Assembly (NCBI GenBank): GCA_030633365.1 | Contig: DAOVSY010000189.1 | Location: 1 to 6,044, forward strand | DNA: 6,044 nucleotides | Reading direction: 5' to 3' | DNA from: Spirochaetaceae bacterium | GTDB taxonomy: Bacteria > Spirochaetota > Spirochaetia > B11-G9 | In this document: positions 1 to 6,044 of the stretch, in pieces | Numbering within the stretch: position 1 is the stretch's first letter | Layout of the letters: each line of letters opens with the position of its first letter | Made by a program: the position numbers and the translations under genes | The notes under the pieces: model-generated | Database searches by the model: none | Told to the model about the DNA's origin: nothing | The model's input: only the letters and a program-made list of their open reading frames with translations

Positions 1-1880
1 CTTAGAGCATCTTCCGGATTAATTTCCATAAGTGCATTGGGGTATATTTTATCCAGAACAGATCGTCTGGTCATTGTTCCTCCATGCCAGTGATAAAGGA
101 CTCTGCCAGTTGAAAGTATATATGGGAATTCATCTGTGGTCTGCTCCGAATTCAGTCGTAAATCGAGTATATTAAATAAGCCCTTACCTCTGGGAAAATC
201 ATCACTAAACAGATATGGTGTACCAGGATGATCTTTATCCGGACATGGCCAATGAACACCACCTTCCTGTTTAAGTCTTGCATGTGTTATTCCACCAAAT
301 GGAGGAACAAGTTCTGCCATCTCGTCCCATATTTCAGAAGCTGAAATAAAGTTAAATCCTGAACTTACTTTTTTATCCAGTCTGGATTCAACTCTTAATG
401 CAAGCTCCTGAACTATTTTCCAATCTATTTTAGCTTCTCCCGGAGGGTCAAAAGCAGGACGGATTAATTGTATTCTTCGATCACTATTTGTAAAAGTTCC
501 GTCTTTTTCTGCAAAAGATGCAGCTGGAAAAATAATATCAGCATATTCTGCAGTTTCATTAAAAAAGATATCAATCATAATAACATTTTTTAATTTTGCA
601 AAATGATGTCTTGCAACATTAAGATCCGGTTCACTCATAAGGGGGTTTTCACCAAGTATTATAAAATCTGTAATAAGACCGGAACCAGCTGCATCTGACA
701 TCTCAAGGGTAGTTAATCCAGGCTTATCATTTAAGTTGGTATTCCATTTAGCTTCAAACTTTGTTCTAACCTCAATATCGGCAACACTCTGGTATCCTGG
801 ATAGTATGTAGGTAACCCACCAGTATCAGAACAGCCCTGAACATTATTCTGTCCACGCAAAGGATTAAGGCCTGTTCCAGGTTTACCCAGGTGCCCACAA
901 AGAAGGGCAAGGTTTGCAATGGACATTGTATTATCTGTTCCATGCACACTTTGACTAATACCCATACCCCAATAAACTGCAGCGGAGTTAGCCTTTGCAT
1001 AGATTCTGGAAGCTTCCTTAATGTCATCAGAAGGTACACCTGTAATAGTTTCTGCCCATTCAGGAGTAAACTTATCAAGACTCTTTGAATAGCTGTCAAA
1101 CCCCTCAGTTCTGGAATTAATAAAACTAGTATTATAAAGTTTTTCTTTTATAATTACGTTTGCCATAGCCTGAAACAGAGCAACATCTGTTCCTGGTTTT
1201 TGCTGAAGATGAAGAACAGCAAAATTTGTCATTTCTGTTTTTCTGGGATCAATAACTATTAGTTTTGCACCATTTTTAACAACGGCTTCTCTCATAAAAG
1301 TGCTAATTACAGGATGTGTCTCTGTTGTATTTGAACCTGTTACTATAAATACATCCAGATCTTTCATTTCTGCAATTGAATTTGACATTGCAGAAGATCC
1401 CAATGCTTTTTGGAGACCTGCAACTGATGCTGCATGACATAGCCTTGCGCAATGATCCACATTATTTGTTTTTAATGTACTTCTGACAAATTTCTGAAAA
1501 ATATAATTATCTTCATTTGAAGCCTTTGCACAACAAAAAGTACCAAAGGCATTACCACCTGATTTTTTATATGTTTCGGCCAGTCTGTCAGCAGCAAGAT
1601 CCAGAGCTTCATCCCAGGAGGCTTCTCTGAAACCATCAATACCTACAGGTTTTCTGGTCTCTATATCAATATCTTTACGAATAAGAGGTGTTTTTAGTCT
1701 TGAATGATGGTGAGTGAAATCAGTACCATAACGGCCTTTTGCACATAATCTCCCAAAATTGGGTGCAGCATTATCCGGAGTTCCTGTTATTATTATCTTT
1801 TCGTTCTTAATATTTAATTCTATCTGACACCCTACTCCACAATAGGGACATGTTGTTCTAACTATTCTATCAAACTTCAT
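1..1880 (-). CDS. fdhA: Formate dehydrogenase catalytic (alpha) subunit, molybdopterin oxidoreductase family, C-terminus cut by window edge
   Basis: Catalyses the interconversion of formate and CO2 at a Mo- or W-bis-pterin guanine dinucleotide centre. I translated the frame from ATG at 1880 to the left edge: 626 residues without an in-frame stop. A [4Fe-4S] motif opens the protein (C11, C14, C18, C46), followed by conserved K48 in LCAKGRYG. The active-site motif VDHCARLCHAASVAGL carries C148 and H149, aligning with Sec140-His141 of E. coli FdhF, and R342 in NPLRGQNNVQG aligns with FdhF Arg333. The metal ligand is therefore Cys (codon TGT), not Sec. The C-terminal dinucleotide-binding domain begins near residue 586 (YILSTGR) and is cut; FdhF has 715 residues, so roughly 70-90 are probably missing. 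There is no Tat signal and no N-terminal ferredoxin domain; the latter is supplied by the overlapping upstream gene. The protein is inferred to be cytoplasmic. Preferred direction and metal cannot be read from sequence. Confidence 0.95.
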   Translation of the reverse strand, partial: MKFDRIVRTTCPYCGVGCQIELNIKNEKIIITGTPDNAAPNFGRLCAKGRYGTDFTHHHSRLKTPLIRKDIDIETRKPVGIDGFREASWDEALDLAADRLAETYKKSGGNAFGTFCCAKASNEDNYIFQKFVRSTLKTNNVDHCARLCHAASVAGLQKALGSSAMSNSIAEMKDLDVFIVTGSNTTETHPVISTFMREAVVKNGAKLIVIDPRKTEMTNFAVLHLQQKPGTDVALFQAMANVIIKEKLYNTSFINSRTEGFDSYSKSLDKFTPEWAETITGVPSDDIKEASRIYAKANSAAVYWGMGISQSVHGTDNTMSIANLALLCGHLGKPGTGLNPLRGQNNVQGCSDTGGLPTYYPGYQSVADIEVRTKFEAKWNTNLNDKPGLTTLEMSDAAGSGLITDFIILGENPLMSEPDLNVARHHFAKLKNVIMIDIFFNETAEYADIIFPAASFAEKDGTFTNSDRRIQLIRPAFDPPGEAKIDWKIVQELALRVESRLDKKVSSGFNFISASEIWDEMAELVPPFGGITHARLKQEGGVHWPCPDKDHPGTPYLFSDDFPRGKGLFNILDLRLNSEQTTDEFPYILSTGRVLYHWHGGTMTRRSVLDKIYPNALMEINPEDAL

Positions 1881-2521
1881 TTTTTTGCCCCTTCTATTTC
1901 CAGCTTGTATTCATTACTTGCTATCAATGCTCCTGTCGGACATACAGCAACACAGTTTCCACAGAAAACACAGGATGTTTCGGGAAGTTTCTTATCATAA
2001 AATGTAGATATTTTGTTAGTATAGCCTCTTCCTGTTGTTGTGAGAGCATATGAAAACTGGATATCGGTCGAACACACCTGAACACAACGTTCACAAAGAA
2101 TACATTTACTATAATCTCTCATATAAAATGGGTTATCATCCTTTACCGGATAAGGTCTCTCCTGTGTATCTTTAAATCTATCAGGATCTGCTCCATATTT
2201 TTCTATTTGTACTTCCAGTTCCGGAGCAGCTGAGAGATCAGTAGAACCTGAAAGCATCTCAAGAATTGTTCTTCTGGCACGAATAACACGTTCAGAGTCA
2301 GTTTTAATCTTCATACCGTCTTTTACTTTTGTAATGCATGAAGGAAGAAGAACCCTGGCTCCTTCAACTTCTACAACACATTGCCTGCACAGGCCAGGAG
2401 GCGTCAGCTTTTCATGAAAGCATATTGTCGGAATATAAATACCAGCCTTTTCTGCAGCATCAAATATTGTAGTTTCTTCTTCTATTTCCAGCTTAATATC
2501 ATTCAGGTATACAGTAACCAT
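1877..2521 (-). CDS. Small iron-sulfur electron-transfer subunit of the formate dehydrogenase (NuoG/HoxU/FdsA N-terminal-like)
   Basis: Inferred to be the electron wire between the NuoF-type flavoprotein and FdhA. This 214-residue protein has an N-terminal plant-type [2Fe-2S] domain (C34, C45, C48, C62, with spacing Cx10CxxCx13C). A linker follows at about 75-135. Two [4Fe-4S] ferredoxin motifs come next: C140, C143, C146, C150 in KCILCERCVQVC and C184, C187, C190, C194-Pro in SCVFCGNCVAVCP. This layout matches the N-terminal region of NAD-linked formate dehydrogenase alpha subunits, HoxU and [FeFe] hydrogenases. The difference is that the His-Cys3 cluster motif expected near residues 90-105 is absent: the segment reads MLSGSTDLSAAPELEVQIEK, with no Cys and no His. 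The start overlaps the upstream stop by one base (TAATG) and has a G-rich ribosome site. The stop overlaps the fdhA start (ATGA). Role in this complex is strongly supported by context; the exact subunit name is not certain. Confidence 0.92.
   Translation of the reverse strand: MVTVYLNDIKLEIEEETTIFDAAEKAGIYIPTICFHEKLTPPGLCRQCVVEVEGARVLLPSCITKVKDGMKIKTDSERVIRARRTILEMLSGSTDLSAAPELEVQIEKYGADPDRFKDTQERPYPVKDDNPFYMRDYSKCILCERCVQVCSTDIQFSYALTTTGRGYTNKISTFYDKKLPETSCVFCGNCVAVCPTGALIASNEYKLEIEGAKK
1888..1894 (-). promoter_or_regulatory. Ribosome binding site of fdhA
   Basis: Reads GAAGGGG on the minus strand, with 7 bases between it and the ATG at 1880. It lies within the 3' end of the small iron-sulfur subunit gene. 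With the ATGA overlap at 1877-1880 it fixes the fdhA start, which falls 10 residues before the first cluster cysteine, as usual for the family. Confidence 0.6.
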
Positions 2522-4260
2522 TACTTACCCCCCTGGTCATTATTATTTTTGAAAAGCTCCGGCCAAATTTTCATTGCACTCAGTACAGCAGAAGAAGCTG
2601 TTTGACCAAGACCGCAAAGGGATGCATCCTTCATTGTTAACCCCACATCCTCTAAACGCCCATAATCACCGTATTGAGGGCCATCAACATTAATTCTGCC
2701 TATTATTTCCTTTTGTTTTCGGGTACCAAGCTGACAAGGATAGCATTTACCACAACTCTCATGATTAAAAAAGTTAGTTATGTCTACAAGTATATTACGA
2801 ATATCTCTGGTTTCATCAAATACCATAATTACACCAGATCCCATGGATAAACCGGCAGCTCTAAGTGTTTGCTGATCAAGAGCGATATTCCAATGTTCAC
2901 CTGGGACAAAACTTCCGGATGCACCACCAAGAATAATAGTTTTCATTTTTTTATCACCAGGTATTCCTCCACCCCAATCGTCAATAACTTCATTAAGTTT
3001 TACACCAAAAGGCAGTTCATATAAGCCAGGTCTGACAACATCACCAGAAAGGCAAAATAATCTTGATCCTGATGGGGATGCTAATCCTGGATTAGAAATC
3101 ATTCTTTTTTTATCACTCATAATACGCGCAAGATAACTGAATGTTTCTACATTATTTATATTTGTTGGTTTTCCAAATAAACCACTCACAACAGGGTAAG
3201 GAGGTTTGTTTCTGGGATATCCACGTTTACCCTCAATAGATTCAAATAATGCTGTTTCTTCACCACATATATATGCTCCGGCACCTGATCTTATCTCCAG
3301 CTCAAAACTGAAATTTGAATTTTGAATATTATTTCCAAGAAAACCGGATTCCCCTGCTTTTTCTATTACCCGGGTAAATAGAGATTGAGCATCCTGATAC
3401 TCACCTCTAATATAAATATATCCCTTTTGTGCCCCAATAATATAAGCCGATATTAACATTCCTTCCAGAACACTATAGGGATCTTTACTTAGCATTGCAC
3501 GATCTTTAAAGGTACCCGGTTCCGACTCATCAGCATTACAAACAACATATGCTTCACTATTTTCAGCCTGCGCAGCTCCTTCCTCTTTAAGACCTGTAGG
3601 AAAGGCAGCGCCACCCCTTCCAAGAAGACCACTTGATTTTACGATCTCGATTAGATCTTCCCTGGATAATGTTAAAGCATAAAGAAAGCCTTCAAAACCA
3701 CCCTCTTTTAAAAAATCATCAATACTATCAGGATCTATTTTATCAAAACGCTGGGTTAAAACAGGATTATTACCATAAGCTTTATTTGCCGGAACAGATT
3801 TTTTCCCATCTATAATATCTTCCAGGTTATCTAAAGACAGGTCACAAACAGTTGTATTATTTACCATTGCCGAAGGAGCATGATCACAAAGGCCCAGACA
3901 CTGAACAGATTCCACCATAAATCTTCCATTGGAAGAAGGTATTCCCTCTTCCAATTCCAATTTATCCAATAATGCTTTTTTAATTTTATCTGCACCTTTA
4001 AGAGAGCACAAAGGGCTTGTACAAACTCTAATAACAGTTTCTGCAGTAGGTTTTGAATATAATAATGAATAAAACCCTATAACTCCATAAATATCAGCTG
4101 GGGGTACATTTAAGGCTTTAGAAATTATTATTGCAGCATCTTCAGAAATATAACCAAATAACTCCTGGGCTTTTAGTAAAGAAGGAAGCAAATTCGTACG
4201 TTGCTTTTCTTCTAATTGATCAAGAAATTCTTCAAGTTTTAGGTAATGAGTATTTCCCAT
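2521..4260 (-). CDS. NuoE-NuoF fusion: NAD(P)H-linked diaphorase (beta) subunit of the formate dehydrogenase, FMN and Fe-S binding
   Basis: Predicted to exchange electrons between FMN and NAD(P)+/NAD(P)H in a soluble formate dehydrogenase. Residues about 8-155 are a NuoE-like thioredoxin-fold domain with a helical lead (LPSLLKAQELFGYI) and all four [2Fe-2S] ligands: C80, C85, C121, C125 (Cx4C...Cx3C). Residues about 170-575 are NuoF-like, with GLLGRGGAAFPTG (211-223), NADESEPGTFKDR (242-254) and GAGAYICGEETAL (326-338) for FMN/NADH binding. An N3-type [4Fe-4S] site follows at C503, C506, C509 and C549. The protein ends soon after this site, so the C-terminal two-[4Fe-4S] ferredoxin domain common in HydB-type bifurcating subunits is missing. 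This points to an FdsB-like NAD-dependent enzyme, not a bifurcating one. The start at 4260 has a ribosome site 6 bases upstream. The stop shares one base with the next start. NAD versus NADP preference is not determined. It could be annotated as nuoF, but no other complex I genes are visible. Confidence 0.94.
   Translation of the reverse strand: MGNTHYLKLEEFLDQLEEKQRTNLLPSLLKAQELFGYISEDAAIIISKALNVPPADIYGVIGFYSLLYSKPTAETVIRVCTSPLCSLKGADKIKKALLDKLELEEGIPSSNGRFMVESVQCLGLCDHAPSAMVNNTTVCDLSLDNLEDIIDGKKSVPANKAYGNNPVLTQRFDKIDPDSIDDFLKEGGFEGFLYALTLSREDLIEIVKSSGLLGRGGAAFPTGLKEEGAAQAENSEAYVVCNADESEPGTFKDRAMLSKDPYSVLEGMLISAYIIGAQKGYIYIRGEYQDAQSLFTRVIEKAGESGFLGNNIQNSNFSFELEIRSGAGAYICGEETALFESIEGKRGYPRNKPPYPVVSGLFGKPTNINNVETFSYLARIMSDKKRMISNPGLASPSGSRLFCLSGDVVRPGLYELPFGVKLNEVIDDWGGGIPGDKKMKTIILGGASGSFVPGEHWNIALDQQTLRAAGLSMGSGVIMVFDETRDIRNILVDITNFFNHESCGKCYPCQLGTRKQKEIIGRINVDGPQYGDYGRLEDVGLTMKDASLCGLGQTASSAVLSAMKIWPELFKNNNDQGGK
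2528..2534 (-). promoter_or_regulatory. Ribosome binding site of the small iron-sulfur subunit gene
   Basis: Reads AGGGGGG on the minus strand, with 6 bases between it and the ATG at 2521. It lies inside the last codons of the NuoE-NuoF gene. The start and the upstream stop share one base (TAATG), the arrangement expected for translational coupling. Confidence 0.6.
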
Positions 4261-4266
4261 TAATTT

Positions 4267-4273
4267 CCCCTTT
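4267..4273 (-). promoter_or_regulatory. Ribosome binding site of the NuoE-NuoF gene
   Basis: Reads AAAGGGG on the minus strand, with 6 bases between it and the ATG at 4260. It lies in the 37-base gap after the kinase gene and supports the chosen start. It resembles AAGGAG with one change. Confidence 0.6.
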
Positions 4274-4297
4274 ATTCATTGTTGGATTATTATAGTT

Positions 4298-6044
4298 TCA
4301 ATTCTTTCGAAGTTCATTTTTCATTGCTTTTCCAAGTAGATCAATTGTATAGGGTTTTTTTATAAATCTACCTGCTCCTAATTTTAAAGTACTCTCAACC
4401 TCTTTATTTTGAGAATAACCACTTGCAATAATTGCTTTCTGGTTTGGATAGATTTTGACAATTTCTTTAAAAGTTTCATATCCACTTAAACCAGAAGGCA
4501 TTATCATATCTAAAAGTAAAATATCAATAGTATTGTTTTTCAACCAACTAATAGCTTCCTTCCCTGAGCTGACATAATGTGTATTGTAACCAAGATAGTT
4601 CAACATTCCGGAAGCAATTTCCTGTTGAAGAGATTCATCATCAATAATTAATACAGATTCACCTTTGCCTTGAATATCCACTACTACCGGGGTATTTGAT
4701 TCTTCAATGATAATACTCCTATCTACAGGAAAGTATAAATCAAAAGTAGTACCTGTATCCGAACTGGTAACAATTATTCCCCCATGATGATCCTGAACAG
4801 TATTCCATACAACTGACAACCCGAGACCAGTACCACTCATACCCATTACCTTTTTTGTATAAAAGGGGTCAAATATTCGCTCCCGGTCTTCCTCAGGAAT
4901 ACCATGCCCTGAATCTTTAACACTAAGGACAGCATATTCACCTTTTTCCATATATTGGCCCATTGAAAAGGGAGTATCAACATACTGATTTCTGGTTGAT
5001 ATTGTCAGGTCACCTATATTTTCCATAGCTTCAATTGCATTCATAACTAAATTCATTACACACTTTTTTATATGAATATCAGAGCATGATATATTTAAAA
5101 TATTTTCATCCAAATTTTTAATAAGAGTAATGTTTTCCATCTGAGGTTCTAATTTTTCATACTCTGGAGAATTAAAGTACTGATCAATTATTTTATTTAA
5201 AGTACAGGGTTTTCTTGTACTGGCAACACCCTTAGCAATAGTTAGTAAATCTGCTACTACATCTGCTGCTCGCAAGCCAGATCTTTTAATTGCTTCTACA
5301 TGGGGAATAATATCACTATCTTCATCCAGTGACATTTTAATTAGGTCAGGATAGCCAACTATTCCAGACAGGATATTATTTAAATCATGAGCTACACCAC
5401 CAGCCATTAATCCAATAGCTTCCATTTTTTGAGCTCTAAGAAGTTTTTTCTCAAGTAAGGCATTTTCAGCTTCCCGCTTATTATCTAAAGTCAAATCTCT
5501 GAAGGTAGTTAATCCTCTTTCACCTACGGGGCTGTAATCAATTTCTACTTCTTTAACTTCGCCATTTTTACAATGAACTGTACAATACTGTTTCTTAAAT
5601 ACATTTTTACCTTCTAAAAATTCTTCTATTGCATTTTGCCAGCTTAACTGAACTTTAGACCGATAACCAGGATCAGGATAAGATAGTTCCCACATTTTTT
5701 CTAAAGTAGGAATATCTTCCAGTGTATAACCAAAAGTCTCTCTAAAACTCTTGTTTAAATATTCTGAATCACCATCTTTTCCAATTGCCATAGGAAAATT
5801 AGCAGCTTCAAGAATTTGGAAAACACGTTGCTCACTATCCTGTAATTTTTTTAATACTTTATGTCTTTCTTTCACCATATGATTTGCAGAATTTGCGAGT
5901 ATAGTTGATTCTCTAAAAAATAATTTTTTTGTATCAATTACTGTTAACTCATGTGCAGCACGATCAAAGAAATCTTTAAATAAATTTAAATTATTTTTTA
6001 TTCTTCTGGATATGAAAAAAACAATAAATGTACCAAAAAAGATA
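4298..6044 (-). CDS. Hybrid sensor histidine kinase (membrane anchor, HAMP-like linker, PAS, HisKA, HATPase, receiver), N-terminus beyond window edge
   Basis: Signal-transducing kinase. The frame is open from the stop at 4298 to the right edge (581 residues visible). An ATG at 5878 gives a 526-residue version, but 55 further codons upstream read coherently and contain no Met: a hydrophobic run (IFFGTFIVFFI), then Arg-Arg, then a HAMP-like helical linker ending LANSANHMVKERHKVLKK. No ribosome site precedes 5878. The true start therefore lies outside the window, probably with an extracytoplasmic sensor domain. In numbering from that Met, the PAS domain covers about 15-130. The dimerisation/H-box is AGGVAHDLNNILSGIVGY with phospho-acceptor H164. 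The N box has N280, the G1 box is VKDSGHGI (D322), and G2 is GTGLGLS (349-355). A receiver domain covers about 407-525, with D413/D414, phospho-acceptor D457 in LLLDMIMP, and K508. No DNA-binding or Hpt domain follows, so the output partner must be elsewhere. It is 37 bases upstream of the formate dehydrogenase genes; a regulatory link is inference. Confidence 0.93.
   Translation of the reverse strand, partial: IFFGTFIVFFISRRIKNNLNLFKDFFDRAAHELTVIDTKKLFFRESTILANSANHMVKERHKVLKKLQDSEQRVFQILEAANFPMAIGKDGDSEYLNKSFRETFGYTLEDIPTLEKMWELSYPDPGYRSKVQLSWQNAIEEFLEGKNVFKKQYCTVHCKNGEVKEVEIDYSPVGERGLTTFRDLTLDNKREAENALLEKKLLRAQKMEAIGLMAGGVAHDLNNILSGIVGYPDLIKMSLDEDSDIIPHVEAIKRSGLRAADVVADLLTIAKGVASTRKPCTLNKIIDQYFNSPEYEKLEPQMENITLIKNLDENILNISCSDIHIKKCVMNLVMNAIEAMENIGDLTISTRNQYVDTPFSMGQYMEKGEYAVLSVKDSGHGIPEEDRERIFDPFYTKKVMGMSGTGLGLSVVWNTVQDHHGGIIVTSSDTGTTFDLYFPVDRSIIIEESNTPVVVDIQGKGESVLIIDDESLQQEIASGMLNYLGYNTHYVSSGKEAISWLKNNTIDILLLDMIMPSGLSGYETFKEIVKIYPNQKAIIASGYSQNKEVESTLKLGAGRFIKKPYTIDLLGKAMKNELRKN

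Noticed and set aside
891..1088. Open frame of 65 codons on the plus strand
   Set aside because: Antisense shadow of fdhA with no family resemblance.
731..1099. Open frame of 122 codons on the minus strand
   Set aside because: It lies wholly inside fdhA in another frame, and its translation has no recognisable domain, whereas the fdhA frame reads conserved family motifs right through it.
2381..2605. Open frame of 74 codons on the plus strand
   Set aside because: Antisense to the junction of two well-supported genes; low-complexity translation with no motif.
3633..3815. Open frame of 60 codons on the plus strand
   Set aside because: Antisense shadow of the NuoE-NuoF gene, over its interdomain linker and the start of the NuoF domain; no recognisable content.
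2521..4260. Reading the NuoE-NuoF gene as part of respiratory complex I
   Set aside because: The next genes are a short NuoG-like protein and a complete FdhA with formate dehydrogenase active-site residues; no membrane or quinone-site complex I subunits are in the window.
4289..4294. TATAAT on the minus strand in the gap between the kinase and NuoE-NuoF genes, a possible -10 box
   Set aside because: No convincing -35 hexamer lies 16-18 bases upstream (best match about 3 of 6), and the match is easily reached by chance in AT-rich DNA. Start-site mapping would decide.
1..6044. CRISPR arrays, tRNA or rRNA genes, insertion sequences, large direct or inverted repeats
   Set aside because: None seen by eye; nearly every base falls in one of the four coding frames.

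Overview
The window holds four tandem genes, all on the minus strand, so transcription runs from high to low coordinates. They encode a membrane-linked hybrid sensor histidine kinase (5' end outside the window), a NuoE-NuoF fusion flavoprotein, a small iron-sulfur subunit resembling the N-terminus of NuoG/HoxU/FdsA, and the catalytic molybdo- or tungstopterin subunit of a formate dehydrogenase (3' end outside the window). Almost all of the window is coding. The longest gap is 37 bases, and there are no RNA genes, mobile elements, CRISPR arrays or large repeats that I can see.

Layout by position: 1-1880 is fdhA, cut by the left edge after 626 residues. It overlaps by 4 bases the 214-residue iron-sulfur gene at 1877-2521. 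That gene overlaps by 1 base the 579-residue NuoEF-type gene at 2521-4260. After 37 bases comes the histidine kinase, stop at 4298, whose reading frame stays open to the right edge. The three enzyme genes form a clear translationally coupled operon, and the kinase is close enough to be its first visible member.

How the parts work together (inference from families): FdhA oxidises formate, or reduces CO2, at a bis-pterin Mo/W centre with a cysteine ligand. Electrons pass through its [4Fe-4S] cluster to the [2Fe-2S] and two [4Fe-4S] clusters of the small subunit, and then to the N3-type cluster and FMN of the NuoF domain, where NAD(P)+ is reduced. No signal peptide or membrane segment is seen on the enzyme subunits, so the complex should be soluble and cytoplasmic. 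The unusual points are the separate small subunit, its lack of the usual His-Cys3 cluster ligands, the NuoE-NuoF fusion with all eight cluster cysteines kept, and a sensor kinase directly upstream.

Organism: an AT-rich anaerobic bacterium. The kinase H-box region and the style of the small iron-sulfur subunit resemble proteins I associate with Desulfobacterota (sulfate reducers and syntrophs), but this is a family-resemblance judgement and not a search result.
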